In this document: one piece after another, positions 1 through 7,731 of the stretch
How the letters are laid out: every line of letters begins with the position of its first letter
How positions within the stretch are numbered: the stretch's first letter is position 1
NCBI GenBank assembly: GCA_051748565.1
Contig: JBNJHN010000021.1
Location: forward strand, 1 to 30,140
Length of the DNA: 30,140 bases
Source: SKPH01 sp051748565
Lineage (GTDB): Bacteria > Bacillota > Dethiobacteria > DTU022
Reading direction: 5' to 3'
The notes under the pieces: model-generated
The model's input: only the letters and a program-made list of their open reading frames with translations
The model's database searches: none
What the model was told of the DNA's origin: nothing
Translations under genes and position numbers: made by a program

Positions 1-182
1 GAAAGAGAAGTAAGCCAGGGATTAAAGTGTGAGCTAAGTGGTAATCCAGTTCTGCTGTTGGTGACACAGTGGGGGTAGTCTTAAAAGGGAACTGCCTGTA
101 CGGCAACGACAGGTGATTACCCGGGAAAACCTGCTGGACCTAAGCCGCAAAGTTTACCTGGTTTACTACCACTTATGTTTTT
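1..182 (+). ncRNA. ole: 3' part of OLE RNA (ornate, large, extremophilic RNA)
   Basis: Seen: bases 1-201 hold no convincing reading frame (stops in all + frames by base 78) but can pair extensively. A perfect 9-bp long-range helix joins 35-43 (TAAGTGGTA) to 167-175 (TACCACTTA). A local hairpin pairs 95-99 with 109-113, and 55-58 can pair with 66-69. A U-rich run (177-182) follows the long helix, just before the ribosome binding site of the next gene. Known: OLE RNA is about 600 nt, is found in anaerobic and extremophilic Firmicutes, sits in the xse-ispA-dxs isoprenoid operon, and is almost always followed directly by the gene for its membrane partner OapA; it forms membrane-bound complexes linked to alcohol, cold and magnesium stress. 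Inference: position and neighbour identify this as the OLE 3' end, with the 5' two thirds outside the window. The exact 3' end is a guess. It was not tested against a covariance model. Confidence 0.75.
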
Positions 183-201
183 TGTACAAAGGTGATGAAG
201 T

Positions 202-771
202 TTGGCTAAATATAAAAAGAAGCGCCGCCGGGCACGCTGGGTTATTGTTATTTCAATCTGGACTTTTTTTTTAGCTATAGCTTTTGGTTTTGTAACACAG
301 TATTTCCTGAATGAAATCCACTCCCTTGTGGCTTCGTTTGCCATATTACTAATTGTTGTTTTCCTGGGTATAATCTTTGACGTTGTAGGTACGGCCGCCG
401 CCGCCGCAAAGGTAGCACCTCTTAACGCCAAGGCTGCAAGGAAAGTTATTGGAGCAAAACGCGGTGTCTACCTGGTTAAAAATGCCGAGCAGGTCGCAAA
501 CTTTTGTAATGATGTAGCCGGTGATATAAGTGGAATTATCAGCGGTACGCTTGCTGCAATTATTGTTTTCAGGCTTATGGTCAGCATGCCTTTCGATCAG
601 GCTGAATTTTATTTGGGCATTCTTTTAACCGCTTTAGTTGCTTCCCTTACAGTGGGGGGGAAAGCCTGGGGCAAGATAGTTGCCATAAACCATTCAACAG
701 AAGTAATCCTCCTGGTCGGGTCATTGATAGCCCGGCTGGAAAAGCCTATAAGCTGGATAAAAAAGGCATAG
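202..771 (+). CDS. oapA: OapA, OLE RNA-associated membrane protein
   Basis: A 189-residue protein starting at TTG, chosen because AAAGGTGA (188-195) precedes it at normal spacing. It has a very basic N-terminus (KKKRRRAR, residues 5-12) and four hydrophobic segments at about 13-36, 42-69, 107-128 and 136-162. The charged loop 70-106 includes K70, R80, K81, K86 and R87. Known: OapA of Bacillus halodurans is a protein of about this size with four predicted membrane helices; it binds OLE RNA, holds it at the membrane, and lies between the OLE gene and dxs. From memory, the D104N/D108N double mutant of that protein is a standard loss-of-function form; here NDVAGD puts Asp at exactly 104 and 108. 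Automatic pipelines often name such proteins hypothetical or CorB-like, from weak similarity to the DUF21 membrane domain, but the CBS and CorC domains of real CorB are absent. dxs begins 22 bases downstream, so they are probably co-transcribed. Confidence 0.82.
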   Translation: MAKYKKKRRRARWVIVISIWTFFLAIAFGFVTQYFLNEIHSLVASFAILLIVVFLGIIFDVVGTAAAAAKVAPLNAKAARKVIGAKRGVYLVKNAEQVANFCNDVAGDISGIISGTLAAIIVFRLMVSMPFDQAEFYLGILLTALVASLTVGGKAWGKIVAINHSTEVILLVGSLIARLEKPISWIKKA

Positions 772-793
772 AAAATAATCGGGGTGATTTACA

Positions 794-2686
794 GTGGGTG
801 ACCTCATCAGCAGCCTTCGGCTGCCGGATGATTTAAAAAACCTTGATGCAGACCAGTTGATTGAAGTTGCTGCAGAAATTCGAGAATATATGATTCGCAC
901 GGTTGCCGATAATGGCGGCCATCTTGCAGCCAGCCTTGGAGTTGTCGAACTGGCTGTGGCATTGCATAGCAACTATAACAGTCCTAAGGATCGTCTGATC
1001 TGGGACGTCGGGCATCAAAGCTACCCGCACAAACTGCTTACCGGCAGATGGAACCAATTCCCGACCCTGCGTCAACAGGGTGGATTGTGCGGTTTTCCGA
1101 AACCCTCGGAAAGTGAACATGATCCATTCCTTACCGGACACAGCAGCACTTCCATATCAGCGGCTCTTGGATTGGCACAGGCCCGTGATTACAAAGGCGA
1201 TGATTACAAAGTTATCGCAGTCATTGGTGATGGGGCCCTCACCGGCGGCATGGCTTTTGAGGCTTTAAATCACGCCGGCCATATCAAGGCCAACCTGCTG
1301 GTTATTCTTAACGATAACAAAATGTCAATCAGTTCAAATGTGGGCAGCATGTCCTCTTACCTGGGGCGGATTCGTTCAGATCCCAAGTACTCCAGGCTTA
1401 AGAAAGATTTTGAGCAGTATTTAAGCCGAATACCGCTGGTCGGAGAACGGCTGATAAATTCGGCTGAAAGAATAAAAGGCGGTCTGAAATACCTGGTTAT
1501 GCCTGGAATGCTTTTCGAAGAACTTGGCTTTACCTATTTTGGACCGGTCGACGGGCATAATATAAATTTGATCAAGAATGTACTGAAGCAGGCCGATAAG
1601 ATGAACGGCCCGGTTATGGTTCACGTTGTAACCGAAAAAGGCAAAGGTTATCACTATGCAGAGAAATCTCCGGAAGCATTTCACGGTATTGGGCCTTTTG
1701 ATTTAAATAACGGGTTGCCCCTAAAGAAAAAGAAAAGCCTCACTTATACAGATGTTTTTGGACAAGCCCTTCTTCAAATCAGCCGTGAAAAACCTGAAAT
1801 TGTGGCCATAACTGCGGCTATGACTGCCGGTACCGGTTTGAAAAAATTCTCCAGGGAATTTCCTGAAAGATTTTACGACGTCGGCATTGCCGAGCAGCAT
1901 GGTGTTACACTTGCCGCAGCTCTCGCTGCGGGTGGTATGCGACCGGTAGTTGCCATTTACAGCACATTCTTACAACGAGCTTACGACCAGATTTTGCACG
2001 ATACCTGCCTGCAAAAACTTCCCGTTATTTTTGCCGTAGATCGGGCCGGAATAGTTGGTGAAGATGGAGAAACTCACCAGGGACTTTTTGATCTGACCTA
2101 CCTCCGGACTATGCCGAATATGTCGATAATGGCCCCGGCCAATGAAAATGAGCTTAAAAATATGCTTGCAACAGCAGTGAATTATAAAGAAGGACCGGTA
2201 GCTATCCGCTATCCCCGGGATAAGATTGTCGGGGTTGAACCGGACAAACCCCGGGTTTTGCCCTGGGGCAAAGGAGAGGTGCTCAGACAGGGAGAAGATT
2301 TGCTGATTATCGCGGCAGGGACAGTCGTTAACGCAGCGATGGAAGCCGCCGAAAAATTGTTCTGGCAGGGTATTAAATCTGCAGTGATTAACGCCAGGTT
2401 TGTGAAACCCCTGGATGAAGATTTATTTTTGTCCTGGGCCAGTAAATGCCAAAGAGTGATCACTGTGGAAGAAAATATCCTTGCTGGTGGCTTTGGAAGC
2501 GCAATAATGGAACTCTTTGAGAAAAAAGGAATCTTTCTTCCTTTAAAATGTCTTGGTATAGACGATTGTTTTATCGGGCAGGGGATGAGAACTCAAATTC
2601 TTTCATGCTGCAGCCTTGACGCTGAAGGTATTTACAATGAAGCCCTGGTTTTTAGCGGAGAAAAAGCTGCAAAAGGCCTGACTTGA
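794..2686 (+). CDS. dxs: 1-deoxy-D-xylulose-5-phosphate synthase
   Basis: Condenses pyruvate with glyceraldehyde 3-phosphate to make DXP, the first step of the methylerythritol phosphate route to isoprenoids and a precursor of thiamine and pyridoxal; cytosolic. The length of 630 residues is normal for the family. The thiamine diphosphate site is complete: GDGALTGG (145-152) with downstream LNDN (172-175). The catalytic Glu is E367 in VGIAEQH, and the DRAGIVGEDGETHQG block (416-430) contributes to the substrate pocket. The GTG start is supported by GGGGTGAT (781-788). The stop overlaps the TTG start of tlyA by four bases, which implies translational coupling. Its place directly after oapA is the standard OLE-locus arrangement. 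Confidence 0.97.
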   Translation: MGDLISSLRLPDDLKNLDADQLIEVAAEIREYMIRTVADNGGHLAASLGVVELAVALHSNYNSPKDRLIWDVGHQSYPHKLLTGRWNQFPTLRQQGGLCGFPKPSESEHDPFLTGHSSTSISAALGLAQARDYKGDDYKVIAVIGDGALTGGMAFEALNHAGHIKANLLVILNDNKMSISSNVGSMSSYLGRIRSDPKYSRLKKDFEQYLSRIPLVGERLINSAERIKGGLKYLVMPGMLFEELGFTYFGPVDGHNINLIKNVLKQADKMNGPVMVHVVTEKGKGYHYAEKSPEAFHGIGPFDLNNGLPLKKKKSLTYTDVFGQALLQISREKPEIVAITAAMTAGTGLKKFSREFPERFYDVGIAEQHGVTLAAALAAGGMRPVVAIYSTFLQRAYDQILHDTCLQKLPVIFAVDRAGIVGEDGETHQGLFDLTYLRTMPNMSIMAPANENELKNMLATAVNYKEGPVAIRYPRDKIVGVEPDKPRVLPWGKGEVLRQGEDLLIIAAGTVVNAAMEAAEKLFWQGIKSAVINARFVKPLDEDLFLSWASKCQRVITVEENILAGGFGSAIMELFEKKGIFLPLKCLGIDDCFIGQGMRTQILSCCSLDAEGIYNEALVFSGEKAAKGLT

Positions 2687-3519
2687 AGAGCCATAACCGA
2701 AAAGAACGCCTGGATCGCCTGCTTGGCGAACTGCACCCGGACTTAAGCCGCAGCCGAATCCAGGCCGAAATAATGTCCGGCAGAGTTCTTGTTAACGGTC
2801 GGGTAAGTGATAAACCCGGGACACTCTATCCGGTCAATGTGGATATAGAATTGCGGGAGAGTGAAAATCCTTATGTCAGCCGTGGAGGATTAAAAATTGA
2901 AGGGGCGCTGCAGGAGTTTTCACTTGATGTTAACGGGCTTGTTATTCTTGATGTAGGTTCCTCAACAGGCGGTTTTACCGATTGCCTGCTGAAAAAAGGC
3001 GCAAAACTCGTTTACGCCCTTGATGTGGGCTATGGCCAGCTTGATGCGAGCTTGCGCAATAGCTCCCGGGTAGTGGTGATGGAACGCTTCAATGTGCGGC
3101 ATCTCAAAAGTGAGGATCTTGATTCTTTGCCGGATCTTGCTGTTGTTGATGTTTCTTTTATATCTCTTTCCAAAGTATTGCCTGTTTTATATGCACTGAA
3201 TATTCACAAAGTGCTGGCTCTCGCCAAGCCGCAATTCGAAGTTGGAAGAATTGATGCGGGCAAAAGCAAAGGCGTTATTCGGGATCCCAAACTGCACAAT
3301 GAGGTCCTTAATAATTTGGTGAGGTTTGCCTGTAATACCGGATACTGCTTTTCTGGTATTACATTTTCCAGGTGGCCGGGTCCTAAGGGAAACATTGAGT
3401 ATTTTATCTATTTGGAGACGAAGCCGAATCAAGATTGCAGCAGCCGGTCAGATTATGAATCGCATATAAAACAGGTCATTGACCAGGCCCATACGCTCTT
3501 AATCGACAGGAAGAAGTAA
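2683..3519 (+). CDS. tlyA: TlyA-family rRNA 2'-O-methyltransferase
   Basis: A 278-residue protein with an N-terminal S4 RNA-binding domain (about 5-65, including SRSRIQAEIMSGRVLVNGR) and a FtsJ-like Rossmann methyltransferase domain. The SAM loop is DVGSSTGGFTD (90-100), and the family's SRGGLK (66-71) and ALAKPQFE segments are present. Known: mycobacterial TlyA methylates riboses in 16S and 23S rRNA (capreomycin and viomycin sensitivity); the Bacillus orthologue is YqxC. Despite the historical haemolysin label there is no signal peptide or toxin feature. It starts at TTG inside the dxs stop (TTGA overlap), with AAAAGG six bases upstream. The methylation target in this organism is inferred only. 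Confidence 0.93.
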   Translation: MKSHNRKERLDRLLGELHPDLSRSRIQAEIMSGRVLVNGRVSDKPGTLYPVNVDIELRESENPYVSRGGLKIEGALQEFSLDVNGLVILDVGSSTGGFTDCLLKKGAKLVYALDVGYGQLDASLRNSSRVVVMERFNVRHLKSEDLDSLPDLAVVDVSFISLSKVLPVLYALNIHKVLALAKPQFEVGRIDAGKSKGVIRDPKLHNEVLNNLVRFACNTGYCFSGITFSRWPGPKGNIEYFIYLETKPNQDCSSRSDYESHIKQVIDQAHTLLIDRKK

Positions 3520-3586
3520 GCTTTGGGGAAGGATCATTAATTGAGACGAAGAATTTAAATAAAAGCCTGATTTACAGGAGGAACAC

Positions 3587-4438
3587 GTGAAAGATATAGG
3601 GCTAATCCCCAACTGGCATAAAAGGAATTCAAGCCTTGTTGTCGAGAAGATTACCCGCTTCTTCAATCAGCGGCAGATCAGGATTCAGGTTGCCGACAGC
3701 GGACAGGCGGATTTCTACAGCGAACTATCGCTGGCTCAACAGTTAAGCTCCTGGCTGGAGAAGCTTAACTTGATTATTGTTGTCGGGGGAGACGGGACCA
3801 TTCTGAGAGTAGCCCGTGACCTGGCCTGCTGGAAGGTGCCTATTCTCGGGATTAATCTCGGTCAAAAAGGGTTTTTAGCAGAGATTGAAGTTGAACAAAT
3901 GGAGCGGTTTTTACAATATATTGCCTCCGGTCAGTACGATTATCAGGAGCGGATGATGATGGAAGCGAGGCTCCTGAGGGGTGAAGAAAATCTAGGTAGT
4001 TATCTTGCCCTAAATGATATTGTCGTTTCCCGCGGACCGTTTTCACGAATTATTAAAGTGGAAACTTACATTAATGAAGACTACATGGAAAGCTACTCGG
4101 GTGATGGAGTCATTGTCTCTACTCCCACCGGATCGACCGGGTATTCCCTTTCGGCAGGTGGGCCGATAGTCAACCCGACCATGGAGCTATTCGTTGTGAC
4201 ACCAATTTGTCCGCACAGCCTCTATAACAGGTCAATAATTATTGATGGCAATGACAAAATGAAACTGCGTGTCGATTCCCGCCAGGTCCAGGTTGTCCTT
4301 ACTGTCGATGGCCAGGTCCGGTTTGCCCTGGAAGATGAAGATCATATTATTGTCCGCCGCGCCGAAGAAAAAGTTAAACTGGTTTGCTTTCATGACTATT
4401 CTTTTTACCGGATGCTGCATCAGAAGCTGAAAGGGTAA
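3587..4438 (+). CDS. nadK: NAD kinase
   Basis: Phosphorylates NAD to NADP using ATP or polyphosphate; cytosolic. It has 283 residues, a typical length. The GGDGT signature is at 67-71, followed by the conserved INLGQKGFLAE segment, LNDIVV, and the NAD-binding block SGDGVIVSTPTGSTGYSLSAGGP. The GTG start is preceded by a strong AGGAGG seven bases upstream. In Bacillus and many Clostridia argR (ahrC) sits near this point, between tlyA and recN. Here nadK is followed by 140 bases without a gene and then recN, with no arginine repressor. Confidence 0.96.
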   Translation: MKDIGLIPNWHKRNSSLVVEKITRFFNQRQIRIQVADSGQADFYSELSLAQQLSSWLEKLNLIIVVGGDGTILRVARDLACWKVPILGINLGQKGFLAEIEVEQMERFLQYIASGQYDYQERMMMEARLLRGEENLGSYLALNDIVVSRGPFSRIIKVETYINEDYMESYSGDGVIVSTPTGSTGYSLSAGGPIVNPTMELFVVTPICPHSLYNRSIIIDGNDKMKLRVDSRQVQVVLTVDGQVRFALEDEDHIIVRRAEEKVKLVCFHDYSFYRMLHQKLKG

Positions 4439-4578
4439 GCAGGCATTTAGGACATTAAGGACTTAAAGCACGCAATTTAAAAAACCGGCTGGAAATTCTG
4501 TCAGAGCGGGTTAGGATCGGCAAATAATAAGATGACAGCCACGGTGTATGAATGTCAGGTAAACCGGGAGGATATTGA

Positions 4579-6291
4579 ATGCTTGTTGAGTTAAGGGTAT
4601 CGAACTTTGCATTAATTGATGATATGAGCCTTAACTTCAGCCCGGGTTTAAATATATTAAGTGGAGAGACCGGAGCCGGAAAGTCTATTGTCATCGGCGC
4701 GATCAACCTGATACTGGGTGAAAGAGCCGCAGTTGAGCAGATCCGCCAGGGAAATGACACAGCCTGTGTGGAGGGTATCATCATCTGTGAACCCGATTTG
4801 GCGGTCGAAGTAAATAAATTGCTCGAAGAAGCCGGTATTCCCTGCACAGATGAACTGATTATTGCCCGGGAAGTTTACCGTAACGGTCGCAGTGTGGCCA
4901 GGGTCAATGGTCGCGCAGTCCCGGTATCATTTTTAAAAGAAATGGGAAAGATTCTGGTAGATCTCCATGGGCAGCATCAACATCAGTCTTTACTGAGGCC
5001 GGAACAGCACCTTGATCTTCTCGACTCCTTTGGGGGAGAAGAAATTATCAGATCCCGAAATATAATAGAGGAGCTTTTCAGAAAGCGCCAGGACCTGAAA
5101 AAAGAGTTGAAGTCACTTGGAGAAAATAGCGCTGAACGCGAAAGAAGGATGGATATAGCAATTTTTCAGCTTAATGAGATAACCAGTGCACAGCTTAATC
5201 CCGGCGAGGATGAGGAATTGTCTCAGCGGGAAAGAATAATGGCCAATTCGGAAAAGCTATGCAACCTGGTTGCCCGGGCTTACGGCGATATTTATACCGG
5301 TGAGGGGGAAAACCCTGCTGAGGCGATCATTGATCGGCTAAACCGATCAAGCAACCTCCTGACGGAAGCTGCAAATATTGACGGGAACCTGACTCCCTTG
5401 CTGGATCTTCTCGCCAGTGCTTCTGCCCAGCTGGAGGAAGTTTCTTACGAACTTCGCGATTACCAGGTCGGCCTTGAATTTGACCCGGGCGAACTTGCTC
5501 TTATACAGGATCGTCAAAACCTGGTAAACTCTCTCAAGCGTAAATACGGATCAACAATTGAGGAAGTTATAAATTTCGCTGAAAATCTTGAGCAGGAAAT
5601 AGAAAGGCTGCGCAATAGTGAAACGCTGGCCGAAAAAATTGAAGCAAATTTGGATGAATTGGAGAAACAGCTTTCTGCAGAAAGCAATTCTTTACACGAT
5701 CTTCGCTGTGAAACTGCAAAAATCCTGGAAAAACTTCTTGAAAACAGCCTTCAGGATTTGGCCCTGCCCAATGCCCATTTTGAAGTAAAAATAACTGCTA
5801 AAGATACTTTTTCGACCAGGGGTATGGATAACGTGGAATTTTTATTTTCCGCCAACAGGGGTGAGGAAGTCAAACCCCTGACTAAAATTATTTCAGGTGG
5901 AGAAGTGTCACGTGTAATGCTGGCCTTGAAAACAGCTCTGGCCCGGCAGGACCTGGTTCCCACCTTGATTTTCGACGAGGTTGATTCAGGGATTGGCGGG
6001 GCAACAGTACAGTCTGTTGCTGAAAAACTGGCTCAACTGTCATTTCACCACCAGGTAATGTGTGTGACACACTCTCCGCAAATTGCTTCCATGGCCGACT
6101 GCCACATACGCCTTTATAAAGAAACAGTCAGTGAGAGAACCCTAACCAGGGCTTCAGTACTATCTGCAGCAGAAAGAAGAGAAGAATTGGCCCGCATGCT
6201 CGACGGAGCCAGCATTGATCAGGTTAGTCTCCGGCATGTCGACAGCCTGATCAAGAGAGCCCGGAGTTATAAAATTAAAACAGCCAATTAA
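4579..6291 (+). CDS. recN: DNA repair protein RecN
   Basis: An SMC-like ATPase that gathers and holds DNA ends during recombinational double-strand-break repair. It has 570 residues, a normal length. Walker A is GETGAGKS (29-36), followed by the RecN-typical LGERA. The middle (about 150-400) is rich in heptad-like Leu/Glu/Lys, as expected of a coiled coil. The ABC signature ISGGEVSRVMLAL lies near residue 438 and Walker B LIFDEVDSGIGG near 463, followed by VTHSPQIAS. The ATG start has GGGAGGAT upstream. In spore-formers recN is usually followed by spoIVB and spo0A; here a sigma-54 activator follows after 24 bases. Confidence 0.97.
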   Translation: MLVELRVSNFALIDDMSLNFSPGLNILSGETGAGKSIVIGAINLILGERAAVEQIRQGNDTACVEGIIICEPDLAVEVNKLLEEAGIPCTDELIIAREVYRNGRSVARVNGRAVPVSFLKEMGKILVDLHGQHQHQSLLRPEQHLDLLDSFGGEEIIRSRNIIEELFRKRQDLKKELKSLGENSAERERRMDIAIFQLNEITSAQLNPGEDEELSQRERIMANSEKLCNLVARAYGDIYTGEGENPAEAIIDRLNRSSNLLTEAANIDGNLTPLLDLLASASAQLEEVSYELRDYQVGLEFDPGELALIQDRQNLVNSLKRKYGSTIEEVINFAENLEQEIERLRNSETLAEKIEANLDELEKQLSAESNSLHDLRCETAKILEKLLENSLQDLALPNAHFEVKITAKDTFSTRGMDNVEFLFSANRGEEVKPLTKIISGGEVSRVMLALKTALARQDLVPTLIFDEVDSGIGGATVQSVAEKLAQLSFHHQVMCVTHSPQIASMADCHIRLYKETVSERTLTRASVLSAAERREELARMLDGASIDQVSLRHVDSLIKRARSYKIKTAN

Positions 6292-6315
6292 ATAATTGCA
6301 GGGGGATAGATTCCA

Positions 6316-7704
6316 ATGCGGCTGGAAGATATGATGACCCGTAAGTTTGCCACTCTGAGGCCGGATGACACCTTGAAGAATGCAATCAGACTGCTGCGGA
6401 ACAGTCAGCGTGACGGTTTGCCCGTATTGAATCAAGACGGATCCCTGGCCGGTATATTTACCAAGACCAACCTTTATGATGCCCTGCTTAAAGACAGTCC
6501 TCTTCAGTACACTGTCAGGGATTATTATAACCGCGATGTGGTTAAAATTGCCAAAGACCTGACTTATAATGAGGTAATTGATGCCGTTCGCCGCATTCCG
6601 GTTGGTACAGGAGTGGTTGTCGACAGGGAAGACAGGGTGGTCGGTCTTTTTACCAAGGTTGAATTGATTTCAGCTTTGTTCAGGCTGGCCCCTTTCCAGG
6701 AGGAGCTGAAAAAAGCCCGCTTACAGGAAAGACCTTTTACCTTTGATGATATAATCACTATTAACCCGGCAACACAGGCATTAATCAGGGAAGCCCAACA
6801 GGCGGCCCAGGGATTGTCAACAGTTCTGATTAGTGGTGAAAGTGGTGTAGGTAAAGAATTGATGGCTCAGGCTATACATCAGGCCGGGCCAAGGCGCAAT
6901 GAACCTTTTGTAAAAGTCAACTGTGCAGCCATACCTGAAAATCTTCTGGAAGCCGATTTTTTTGGTTATGTGGAGGGCGCTTTCACGGGCGCCAGCAAGA
7001 GTGGTAAAATGGGAAGGCTTGACCGTGCCAATGGTGGGACGCTTTTTCTTGACGAGATCGGTGATATGCCTCTGTCACTGCAGGGTAAGCTTTTAAGGAT
7101 TCTGCAGGAACAGACTTTTGAGCGGGTTGGCGATAGTACAACAATTCGGGTCGATATCCGTTTCATTGCTGCGACCAATCAGGATCTGGAAGAAAAGGTC
7201 AGGGTGGGAAGCTTCCGGAAGGATTTATACTTTCGTCTTAATGTAATACCAATCCCGATTACACCGTTGCGGGAAAAACCTGAGGATATTCTGCCCCTGG
7301 TTCATGCATTTTTACGTAAATACAATGATATTTTTGGCATGCAGGTTAATGATATCACCCCTGCAGCCCTTAATGCTCTCCGAAGCTACTCGTGGCCCGG
7401 CAATATCCGGGAGCTGGAAAATGTCGTTGAAAGGGCGATGAATTTTACCGTTGAAGAGACGATCAGGCTTGAACACCTGCCACCGCACCTCAGGGGCGGT
7501 TTTAGTGGTTCCGCTTTAAAGGAAGATTACGAAATAGTAAAAACACCGGTTCCACCCTATCGTTGGAGAAGAGAAGAACAGGAACGTGAATCAATAATCA
7601 GGGCACTGCAACAATCGGGCGGCAATAAAAGTGAAGCTGCCAGGAACCTGGGGATGAGCCGATCATGGCTTTATGAAAAAATGAGCAGACTCGGGTTGAA
7701 ATAA
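6316..7704 (+). CDS. CBS-domain sigma-54-dependent transcriptional activator
   Basis: A 462-residue bacterial enhancer-binding protein. Residues 1-60 and 66-122 form two CBS repeats (MTRKFATLRPDDTL, and RDYYNRDVVKIAKDLT), a pair that usually senses adenine nucleotides or SAM. They replace the more usual response-receiver or PAS input domain. The AAA+ domain has Walker A GESGVGKE (174-181), the sigma-54-contacting loop GAFTGA (221-226), Walker B TLFLDE (242-247), and arginine-finger region FRKDLYFRLN. A Fis-type helix-turn-helix ends the protein (about 430-462, NKSEAARNLGMSRSWLYEKM). The ATG start follows AGGGGG. An acyl-CoA dehydrogenase gene begins 27 bases later. The natural guess is that it controls that gene or distant lipid-oxidation genes, but no -24/-12 promoter is visible nearby and the regulon is unknown. 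Confidence 0.9.
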   Translation: MRLEDMMTRKFATLRPDDTLKNAIRLLRNSQRDGLPVLNQDGSLAGIFTKTNLYDALLKDSPLQYTVRDYYNRDVVKIAKDLTYNEVIDAVRRIPVGTGVVVDREDRVVGLFTKVELISALFRLAPFQEELKKARLQERPFTFDDIITINPATQALIREAQQAAQGLSTVLISGESGVGKELMAQAIHQAGPRRNEPFVKVNCAAIPENLLEADFFGYVEGAFTGASKSGKMGRLDRANGGTLFLDEIGDMPLSLQGKLLRILQEQTFERVGDSTTIRVDIRFIAATNQDLEEKVRVGSFRKDLYFRLNVIPIPITPLREKPEDILPLVHAFLRKYNDIFGMQVNDITPAALNALRSYSWPGNIRELENVVERAMNFTVEETIRLEHLPPHLRGGFSGSALKEDYEIVKTPVPPYRWRREEQERESIIRALQQSGGNKSEAARNLGMSRSWLYEKMSRLGLK

Positions 7705-7731
7705 CTATTACCATAATGGGGAGGAATAATA

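Noticed and set aside
1..78. Open frame at the left edge ending at TAG 76-78, possibly the tail of an upstream gene such as ispA
   Set aside because: The 25 residues do not resemble an IspA or Xse C-terminus, and the same bases take part in long-range RNA pairing typical of the expected OLE segment.
1..201. A known riboswitch (TPP, cobalamin, M-box, ydaO c-di-AMP, T-box) ahead of oapA/dxs
   Set aside because: None of the conserved core sequences of these classes was found; the position fits OLE RNA better.
4439..4578. A missed argR gene between nadK and recN
   Set aside because: Only 140 bases, with no open frame long enough for a repressor of about 150 residues and no recognisable fragment.
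7705..7731. A sigma-54 promoter in front of the acyl-CoA dehydrogenase gene
   Set aside because: The 27-base gap holds only a ribosome binding site; no GG-N10-GC pair of the right form was found there or in the gap before the activator gene.
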